Of a DNA stretch of 6,077 nucleotides, positions 1 through 4,337 are shown one piece after another. Source of the stretch: Deltaproteobacteria bacterium (GTDB lineage Bacteria; Desulfobacterota; Desulfobacteria; Desulfobacterales; ETH-SRB1); contig QMMZ01000140.1 of the NCBI GenBank assembly GCA_003647525.1, positions 1-6,077 on the forward strand. Direction: 5' to 3'. The number at the start of each line of letters is the position of its first letter. Position 1 is the first letter of the stretch. The notes beneath the pieces were generated by a model, which saw only the letters and a list, made by a program, of their open reading frames with translations, was not told where the DNA came from and did not search any database. The position numbers and the translations under genes are program-made.

Positions 1-1
1 C

Positions 2-565
2 GCTAAGAAAAATAACAAATATCCAGTTAAAGTGATTTGGTATGAAGCAGATTCTAATATAAATTCAATCGATTTATTTACACGTTTGAATATTGGTAAA
101 ATTCCTTTAACTAATGCAGAACTTATTAAAGCACTCTTTATGAATAGTTCTAACTTTGAAAAAAAACAATCAGATAGAATCAGGCTCAAACAATTAGAAA
201 TTTCTACAGAATGGGATAGAATAGAACATGCGTTGCAAAACGACATGTTTTGGTATTTTATCAGTGGTCATAAAATTATTACAAATCGTATTGAGCTAAT
301 TTTTAATCTTATGAATGAGGAAAAGGATGAAAGCGACAATTATTCAACCTTCAGATATTTTAATAAAAAATTCCAAAAAAAATCTGAAAAAACTATTGAA
401 GCAAATTGGATTGAAATAAAAAATTATTTTCAAAGATTTGAAGAATGGTTTAATGAAAGAGGATTATATCATAAAATTGGTTTCCTTCTTATAGAGGGTG
501 AAACTATAGGCAATCTAATATCTAAAGCGGGCGATGCCCGCAACCCAATTCCCCAGATGACATGA
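2..565 (+). pseudogene. DUF262 (GmrSD-like) defence protein, interior fragment, broken at 3' end
   Basis: The frame is open from base 2, so the real start lies to the left; the GTG at 32 is internal. The translation carries the DUF262 signature at 77-139 (F-x-R-L-N-x-G-K-I-P-L-T-N-A-E-L-I-K-A-L-F), then a helical, Lys/Glu-rich stretch with W-F-N-E-R-G-L-Y-H-K-I-G-F-L at about 445-485, typical of the end of the DUF262 core. DUF262 proteins (GmrS/GmrD, often with a C-terminal DUF1524/HNH nuclease) are NTP-dependent enzymes that cut modified phage DNA in the cytoplasm. After the Ile-Ser-Lys-Ala at about 526 the resemblance stops, a GC hairpin begins, and the frame closes at 563-565 with unrelated residues. 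No DUF1524/HNH part is seen in the window. I infer a gene disrupted by insertion and probably inactive. Its base composition is visibly more AT-rich than its neighbours. The family call is good; the modified-DNA substrate is family knowledge only. Confidence 0.75.
527..541. repeat. Perfect GC hairpin at the insertion junction
   Basis: GCGGGC (527-532), a three-base GAT loop and GCCCGC (536-541) form a perfect 6-bp stem. It lies exactly where DUF262 similarity ends and the sequence turns from AT-rich to GC-rich. The position suggests the left terminus, or a subterminal recognition hairpin, of the inserted unit carrying the 521-aa gene. No T-run follows, so it is not an intrinsic terminator. 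No matching copy was found at the right side, so the terminus role is inference. Confidence 0.5.
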
Positions 566-628
566 GCCGCCATATTTGCTAAAGATGAAGCAAGTCTACA
601 ACCATCAAGCAAAAGGAGGCGGCTCATG
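561..628 (+). promoter_or_regulatory. Leader inverted repeat masking the SD and start codon of the 521-aa gene
   Basis: CATGAGCCGCC (561-571) is an exact 11-base inverted copy of GGCGGCTCATG (618-628), which contains the end of the Shine-Dalgarno AAAAGGAGG (611-619) and the ATG at 626. TTTGCT (575-580) and AGCAAA (608-613) can add an inner stem that takes in more of the SD. A transcript starting upstream of 561 would fold so that the ribosome site is hidden; one starting inside the loop would not. This is the known strategy that limits transposase synthesis from read-through transcripts (IS10, IS50). No convincing promoter was found inside the loop. Confidence 0.6.
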
Positions 629-2191
629 AAATTATTTATAGATAAATTTTCAAATTTGGTCAAGGGAACGATTTCAGGATTTGATCGTATCGTATTCAAA
701 GGTTTGGTTCTCCCGTTGATGTCAACAAGTGAGGTAATGACTTTTTGCAGATACAAAGGTATCCTTAATAAAGATTATAAAAAGTGGATCGTGAAGCAGA
801 CAAAAATCATAATAGACAATGCTGATCAATATGCACGAGTTAATTGTGGACATCCTATTATTCATATCCCTACATGGCGTATCAGAAAAGAGAAACTTGC
901 CCATGAACAGCAGAAAAAAGAAAATATTTTATCTGGTCTGATCGGTGTATGGTCATGCCTGGAACGTGGTTCATCATACCGTGCAGTGTATTGTGCTGAA
1001 GCTGGATTCCCCCAGTTGAAACATTATCAGGTTCAATGCAAGCATTTATATTTTTATTTTGATGACATTGAATATGGTTTTATGAATATACGTCTTCAAA
1101 CCTGGTTCCCCTATCATATTCAAATATGCCTCAATGGACGGGAATGGTTACGTCGGGCACTTGAAAAAGAGGGTATAAAATTTTTTGTTCATGGTAACAA
1201 GTTCCTTTATATTGAAGATTATCAAAAGGCACAGCAATTACTTGACAAACAACTTGATATCCGTTTTACAGATATGCTTAATGACTTTGCCCTGAGAATA
1301 TTTCCAGACATGAAGGATATACTCGGGCCATACCTCTCTTATTACTGGACTTTATGGCAAAGTGAATGGGCTACAGATTTTATTTTTGATACATCAGCTT
1401 CTCTCAAGTCAATTATGGATTCCCTGTTACGCTATGCCCATATAGCTGGAACAAGCTGCCGCGTCTTGCGTTATCTTGATCGTCCCGTAACAAAATCAGG
1501 CAGGCCGGATAATAGAGCTCAGGATACTGTTGTAACACGTATAACCGATTTTAATGATGGTATTCGTCTCCGTCATTGGGTTGATCATAATTCTGTGAAA
1601 ATTTACAATGAACAAAATAATCTCCGGGTTGAAACAACCATTAATGATCCTGGAAAGTTCAAAGTATTTCGCCATAAACAAGGGCAGGATAAAAAGGAAA
1701 CAAAACAACGTCTTCCCCTGCGTAAAGGTGTTATGGATACTCCTTTACGGGCAGCAGTTTCTCAGGATGTTAACAATAGATTAATGGATGATCTGTCCTT
1801 TTTAAAGGAAGAGACTCCACTTTGTAATATCATGGATGGCTTAATTAAAGGTATTATAAAAAATGGTAGAAAATTTCGTGGTCTTGATCCTGTTGGTAAA
1901 GACAGGGAACTCATTTTATTACTCACTGATCCGGCATTCATGATATCTGGATTTACCAACAAAATGCTTAGAAATGACCTGTCAAATGTATCTTTTGGTT
2001 CAGGTCGCAGGGACAAACAATTATCAGCAAAAGTCAGTCGTCATTTGAAATTACTCAGAGTTCATGGAATTATCCGCAAGCTACCAAGACAGAATAGATA
2101 TCAGGTGACGATTAAAGGTATGCAATTGGCAAAAGCTTTAAACGCACTATTAGCTGCTTCTACTGAAAATCTTCTGAAAATGGCTGCATAA
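626..2191 (+). CDS. Uncharacterised 521-aa mobile-unit protein with C-terminal winged-helix-like region
   Basis: The ATG at 626 has a strong SD (AAGGAGG) six bases upstream, and the frame runs unbroken to TAA at 2191. I cannot assign a named domain. From memory it belongs to a recurrent hypothetical-protein family that is multi-copy in environmental Gram-negative genomes and usually begins with a K-x-F-I...G-x-x-S-G-F-D-R-I-V-F-K/R-G block, as here at residues 3-26. Blocks that look conserved are R-L-Q-T-W-F-P and C-L-N-G-R-E-W (156-174), Y-Y-W-T-L-W-Q-S-E-W-A-T-D (239-251) and N-S-V-K-I-Y-N...L-R-V-E-T-T-I-N (322-340). Residues about 463-505 (S-R-H-L-K-L-L-R-V-H-G-I-I-R-K...R-Y-Q-V-T) read like a winged helix that binds DNA. 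The K-I-Y-N...L-R-V-E pattern resembles the K-x-Y-x-K...L-R-x-E motif of gpII/Rep_trans rolling-circle initiators, but this is a weak inference. No signal peptide or membrane segment is seen, so it should be cytoplasmic. Its place inside a broken defence gene suggests a transposition or replication role. It appears intact. Confidence 0.85.
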   Translation: MKLFIDKFSNLVKGTISGFDRIVFKGLVLPLMSTSEVMTFCRYKGILNKDYKKWIVKQTKIIIDNADQYARVNCGHPIIHIPTWRIRKEKLAHEQQKKENILSGLIGVWSCLERGSSYRAVYCAEAGFPQLKHYQVQCKHLYFYFDDIEYGFMNIRLQTWFPYHIQICLNGREWLRRALEKEGIKFFVHGNKFLYIEDYQKAQQLLDKQLDIRFTDMLNDFALRIFPDMKDILGPYLSYYWTLWQSEWATDFIFDTSASLKSIMDSLLRYAHIAGTSCRVLRYLDRPVTKSGRPDNRAQDTVVTRITDFNDGIRLRHWVDHNSVKIYNEQNNLRVETTINDPGKFKVFRHKQGQDKKETKQRLPLRKGVMDTPLRAAVSQDVNNRLMDDLSFLKEETPLCNIMDGLIKGIIKNGRKFRGLDPVGKDRELILLLTDPAFMISGFTNKMLRNDLSNVSFGSGRRDKQLSAKVSRHLKLLRVHGIIRKLPRQNRYQVTIKGMQLAKALNALLAASTENLLKMAA

Positions 2192-2330
2192 TTTTCTTGT
2201 TTTTTATGATAGAAATACAGGAGTAAGGCACTGATATGGTTGACACTTGTCAAGAAAAAATATCAATCCCTACCTCTTTTTTTTATCGGTTAAAATCAAG
2301 AAGTTTATATCACTTTTTAAATCTTATTGT
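2192..2330. other. AT-rich spacer after the 521-aa gene
   Basis: There is no supportable gene here. There is no intrinsic terminator directly after the stop at 2191; the weak CATAA/TTATG pair (2187-2191, 2204-2208) is too short. An interrupted palindrome TTGACA-CT-TGTCAA lies at 2240-2253 and could be a protein site or contain a -35 box, but no good -10 follows at the right spacing. Confidence 0.4.
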
Positions 2331-2462
2331 CAGGGGCGGGGTCATCATGTATCGACGGTTGATCAATCTGATATACGCGGATTGGTTACCGCATGATTTG
2401 GCTTCGTCGAGGAGCTGCCCTGATCTAATTGCGGGAGTTTCAGTAATTTTACCTATTCCCAT
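2310..2462 (-). CDS. Possible 50-aa small protein with strong SD (speculative)
   Basis: On the - strand AGGAGG stands four bases before an ATG at 2462, and the frame runs for 50 codons to TGA at 2310. The protein is mixed-charge and soluble, with a core of L-L-D-E-A-K-S-C-G-N-Q-S-A-Y-I-R-L-I-N-R-R-Y, and has no family I can name. It lies almost wholly inside the inverted-repeat module, so the SD may be an accident of structure (the same bases form a stem on the + strand). No promoter was identified. It is kept because the SD and spacing are good. Confidence 0.18.
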   Translation of the reverse strand: MGIGKITETPAIRSGQLLDEAKSCGNQSAYIRLINRRYMMTPPLTIRFKK

Positions 2463-2501
2463 AGTGCCTCCTGGGGTTCTCCAACCGTGACCGCGCCCCT
2501 G
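2331..2501 (+). ncRNA. Structured 171-base module closed by a 13/14-bp inverted repeat
   Basis: Bases 2331-2344 pair with 2488-2501 (13 of 14, one G-G mismatch at 2339/2493). Nested inside are TCGACG (2352-2357) with CGTCGA (2405-2410), a 9-bp stem 2360-2368 with 2380-2388 that uses two G-U pairs only possible on the + strand, AGGAG (2410-2414) with CTCCT (2468-2472), and GGTT/AACC around 2475-2486. The stretch is far more GC-rich than its flanks and has no stop codons in some frames on both strands, as structured DNA often does. It may be a non-coding RNA of the preceding gene's unit, a non-autonomous palindromic element, or the remnant of another element. An alternative stem GCGG/CCGC (2377-2380, 2389-2392) extends better on the - strand, so the strand call is weak. 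I do not recognise an RNA family. Confidence 0.35.
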
Positions 2502-2546
2502 CAATAAACTCAAAAATTATGTAGTTACTCTTGTGTTTGACTCCTC

Positions 2547-2574
2547 TTGAATACTGTTTTCCTATTTGTAATCT
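2547..2574 (+). promoter_or_regulatory. Candidate sigma70-type promoter for a small RNA
   Basis: TTGAAT (2547-2552) and TAATCT (2569-2574) are separated by 16 bases in an AT-rich stretch, which would place a start near 2581-2583. This is just before a structured segment that ends in an intrinsic terminator, and no protein start lies between. The boxes are imperfect (four of six matches each). Confidence 0.4.
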
Positions 2575-2581
2575 GTTATTT

Positions 2582-2705
2582 TTATGTTATTATTTTACCA
2601 CCAGTTCGGAGGATAGGACACTTGCTGGGAAGCAACCCGAGCGCCGTAGCTGGTGGCGAAGACATGGGGGCAGTACTTCTTGTGCTGTCCTTTCCCCATG
2701 TTTTT
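2582..2705 (+). ncRNA. Candidate small structured RNA of about 120 nt with own promoter and terminator
   Basis: CCACCAG (2598-2604) pairs exactly with CTGGTGG (2650-2656). Inside it TCGG (2606-2609) pairs with CCGA (2637-2640), and TTGCT (2622-2626) with AGCAA (2631-2635) across a GGGA loop of GNRA type. This leaves a 12-base internal loop AGGATAGGACAC (2610-2621) on one side and an unpaired GCGCCGTAG strand (2641-2649) before the outer stem closes. A terminator hairpin follows at once. A stem-loop with large asymmetric loops between a promoter and a terminator is the layout of an independent small RNA. It sits on the same strand as, and downstream of, the 521-aa gene, and opposite to the IS110 transposase. 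It matches no riboswitch or RNA family I recall. The 5' end is estimated from the promoter. Confidence 0.45.
2662..2705 (+). terminator. Intrinsic terminator
   Basis: ACATGGGG (2662-2669) pairs perfectly with CCCCATGT (2694-2701). An inner stem CAGTAC/GTGCTG (2671-2676, 2682-2687; one G-U) caps it, and T-residues run to 2705. The T-run is on the + strand only, so it ends + strand transcription, either of the small RNA or of read-through from the 521-aa gene. Confidence 0.75.
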
Positions 2706-2732
2706 GTCTATAAAGCGTTAAATCCCGGGGTT

Positions 2733-2751
2733 TGGGGCAGAGCCCCATTTT
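2733..2751 (+). terminator. REP-like palindrome / second terminator
   Basis: TGGGGC (2733-2738), an AGA loop and GCCCCA (2742-2747) form a perfect 6-bp stem followed by TTTT, preceded by CCCGGGG. From memory, similar GGGGTTTGGGGC-AGA-GCCCC units occur as dispersed intergenic palindromes in several bacterial phyla. It could end transcription, act as a REP element, or be a target for IS110-family insertion, since some members choose REP palindromes. It lies 130 bases from the transposase stop. Confidence 0.6.
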
Positions 2752-2876
2752 AATCAGGTAAACTTCCTTTTTAAACCTCATGATATTTTGCAGAAAGGAC
2801 ATTATATTCTTGTGCCTGATGATCTTTTTTTTATTACTATGGGAATTTTTCATTTTTCAACACTCTTTCAAATATT
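2752..2876. other. AT-rich 3' flank of the IS110 transposase
   Basis: No gene, clear hairpin or terminator for the - strand is visible here. The IS110 element's end beyond its transposase stop should lie in this stretch, or at the 2733-2751 palindrome, but no terminal repeat marks it. Confidence 0.4.
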
Positions 2877-3986
2877 TTATGCAACTTTAGGAACTGCATG
2901 TGCAATAGCCCACATAAAACCGGCTAATTCTCTGGCAATAGCTGTTTTTACCAAATTTGCATTTTTACCTCTAAACACCAGCCGTTTATAGCGCCCACAT
3001 AATCTCACTTGCGCTTGCCAGGCAATTTTACATACTTCTTTTGGTAAACCTTCATTACGTTTTGCAATAGCCCTGCTTTTTCTGGCAGGCAGCCTATATG
3101 CTTGAGATGCCTCAATCAGTGCACGGCGCACATGACCATTGCCTGTTTTTGTAATTTTACCTCTTTTCTTTTTGTCTCCACTATCATATGCAGAGGGTAC
3201 AAGACCCAGATACGCCATTAATTTTACAGGAGAATCAAAACGGGTGAGATCTCCAAGCTCTGAAACTACAACTGTGGAAACAATATCGGATACACCGCGT
3301 AGGGATTGAAGGCTCTTATTTAGATGACTTAATTGTGATTGATCTGATAATTGTCTCATTTGCTGAGAAATTCGCTCTATCCGATTTTTACCATCCTGAA
3401 TTATATCAATATATTCTTGTAACGTTATTTGCTGTGCTTGGTGTGGCATTGCTATATCAGCAAGCCAATTAAAATATGCTTTACTCCATTTTGATTTTCC
3501 AGAGTAACAAATATTATGCCTTAACAAAAAAGCTCCTAATTGTTGTTTTGCTCTTCTAAGAGCATTTACACAATCATCTCGAGCACGGACCAGATCTCGA
3601 AGTGCTTCATCTTCTAATTTTGGCACATAAACTGCTGTGAGATCTCCTGATCTATGAAGCCTTGCGAGATTTTGTGAATCTCTACGGTCAGTTTTAATTT
3701 TGTCACCACTTTTTTTTGGTATTAAAGATGGAGCAACCACAATACAATCGATACCTTTATCTATAAGACTGCGATAGATATTATATCCACATGGTCCAGC
3801 TTCATATACGCACTTTAGTTCTGCACCCTGTGAAATTTGTTTACGCAAAAATTTGTGTAATTGATTCATATCATGGTTAATTGCACCGTAAAAATTAACA
3901 TCCTTGTCCCTACCATTCTTAGCAATTGAAATAACAATAGAATTTTTGTGGACATCCAACCCAATATACTTTACTATTTTTTTCAT
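2877..3986 (-). CDS. IS110-family transposase (DEDD recombinase)
   Basis: The 369-aa protein is full length for the family. The N-terminal RuvC-like DEDD_Tnp_IS110 domain (about 5-160) shows Asp11 in Y-I-G-L-D-V-H-K, Glu62 in V-Y-E-A-G-P-C-G-Y, and Asp100/Asp103 in K-T-D-R-R-D. A linker of coiled-coil character (about 185-220) leads to the Transposase_20 domain (about 225-310), with L-R-G-V-S and L-G-L-V-P-S-x-x-x-S-G. Ser269 in that S-G is the likely catalytic serine; K-I-T-K-T-G-N follows. Such enzymes excise a circular DNA intermediate and insert it at a site specified by a structured RNA from the element's non-coding end (established for IS621). ATG at 3986 is preceded by AAAGGGAGG six bases away. 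All catalytic residues are present and the frame is intact, so it may be active. Confidence 0.95.
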   Translation of the reverse strand: MKKIVKYIGLDVHKNSIVISIAKNGRDKDVNFYGAINHDMNQLHKFLRKQISQGAELKCVYEAGPCGYNIYRSLIDKGIDCIVVAPSLIPKKSGDKIKTDRRDSQNLARLHRSGDLTAVYVPKLEDEALRDLVRARDDCVNALRRAKQQLGAFLLRHNICYSGKSKWSKAYFNWLADIAMPHQAQQITLQEYIDIIQDGKNRIERISQQMRQLSDQSQLSHLNKSLQSLRGVSDIVSTVVVSELGDLTRFDSPVKLMAYLGLVPSAYDSGDKKKRGKITKTGNGHVRRALIEASQAYRLPARKSRAIAKRNEGLPKEVCKIAWQAQVRLCGRYKRLVFRGKNANLVKTAIARELAGFMWAIAHAVPKVA

Positions 3987-4067
3987 GACCTGCCTCCCTT
4001 TTGTTTATGGCTCTAAGTTATATTTAGTGTATTATAACTTAATCCACGTTTGCAAAAAAGGCAGGTC
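3984..4067 (-). promoter_or_regulatory. Leader inverted repeat masking the transposase SD
   Basis: Read on the - strand, GACCTGCC (4067-4060) is an exact inverted copy of GGCAGGTC (3994-3987), which directly precedes the ATG and overlaps the last GG of the SD. Transcripts entering from upstream could fold to hide the SD. A transcript from the TATAAT at 4036-4031 starts inside the loop and lacks the outer arm, so it would be translated. The geometry matches the 521-aa gene's leader. Confidence 0.55.
4014..4041 (-). promoter_or_regulatory. Transposase promoter -10 within a 9-bp dyad
   Basis: A perfect TATAAT lies at 4036-4031 on the - strand, giving a start near 4024 and a leader of about 38 bases. 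No good -35 is seen at 16-18 bases (a T-run at about 4054-4059). IS110-type promoters are often completed only when element ends join in the circle. TAAGTTATA (4014-4022) and TATAACTTA (4033-4041) form a perfect 9-bp inverted repeat over the -10, so it could be an operator or an early transcript hairpin. Confidence 0.5.
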
Positions 4068-4337
4068 TCTTTAGCTGGCAACCATAATATCTAATGGCAG
4101 AAGAAATCAACATCTAATTTTCGGCGTCTGCTGGTGAGCGATGATAGGCACATTGAACTCTTTATAGCTATCCAAAATTATCCTAAAACCCTTAATTAAA
4201 GATGGTCGCTTCCCAAGAAATTTTCGGTTTAAAAGTAGATGAATGATAAACCTTCGCAATAAATTACTCCAATGTCCTTCCATATTTTGGGATTTCACGC
4301 TATTTTGTAAATTTCAAATTACTGAAAGGATTTTGAA
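4068..4337. other. Intergenic stretch between IS110 and the HD-GYP gene
   Basis: No recognisable gene is present. A 63-codon - strand frame (4107-4298) has no SD and no family resemblance and is not called. A weak GCAGA/TCTGC pair occurs at 4097-4101 and 4127-4131. The stretch must hold the outer end of the IS110 element, possibly its bridge RNA, and the promoter of the HD-GYP gene. TTGGGA (4287-4292) with TAAATT (4308-4313) has only a 15-base gap and is a poor promoter candidate. Confidence 0.4.
4325..4330 (+). promoter_or_regulatory. Ribosome binding site fixing the HD-GYP start
   Basis: AAAGGA ends seven bases before the ATG at 4338. It supports this ATG rather than later in-frame ATGs, and the protein from here begins with a short basic lead and a membrane helix, as expected. 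Confidence 0.6.

Larger units (their letters stand above)
527..2501 (+). mobile_element. Candidate uncharacterised mobile unit carrying the 521-aa gene; right end uncertain
   Basis: The left end is placed at the hairpin where the DUF262 gene is interrupted. The unit holds one long gene, a leader with an anti-read-through style inverted repeat, and a non-coding tail. The right end is provisionally set at the close of the inverted-repeat module (2501), but it could equally lie at 2191-2330 or beyond the small RNA at 2705. No terminal inverted repeats linking both ends and no clear target-site duplication could be found by eye. Mobility is inferred from the gene interruption and from memory that this protein family occurs in several copies per genome. 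Confidence 0.35.
2877..4067 (-). mobile_element. IS110-family insertion sequence (core; outer ends undefined)
   Basis: The element holds one intact transposase with its own promoter and leader. IS110-family elements usually lack long terminal inverted repeats and make little or no target duplication, so boundaries cannot be read from one copy. The minimum span from the transposase stop to the outer arm of the leader inverted repeat is given. The true ends probably lie within about 2730-2876 on one side and 4068-4320 on the other. Family members carry a bridge/seek RNA in one non-coding end; its position here is unresolved. Confidence 0.7.

Noticed and set aside
469..904. - strand frames opposite the DUF262 end and the 521-aa gene start
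   Set aside because: They overlap well-supported + strand frames, have no SD, and resemble no protein.
2240..2268. TTGACA box as a promoter
   Set aside because: The -35 is perfect, but the only candidate -10 (TATCAA) is 15 bases away and poor; the hexamer is also part of a palindrome.
2236..2490. 84-codon + strand frame through the inverted-repeat module
   Set aside because: No SD at its first ATG, and the frame exists because the structured GC-rich block lacks stops; the product is unlike any known protein.
2204..2637. TGGGAAGCAACC at 2626-2637 compared with a near copy on the - strand at 4215-4204
   Set aside because: 11 of 12 bases match but the flanks do not, and in one copy the match is just the GNRA hairpin; chance is the simpler explanation.
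2531..2853. Overlapping frames of 60-87 codons on both strands
   Set aside because: They run across the small RNA stems and the two terminator hairpins, have no SD, and translate to low-complexity or unlikely proteins.
4107..4298. 63-codon - strand frame upstream of the IS110 transposase
   Set aside because: GTG start without SD, no family resemblance, and it overlaps the region expected to hold IS110 end sequences and the HD-GYP promoter.
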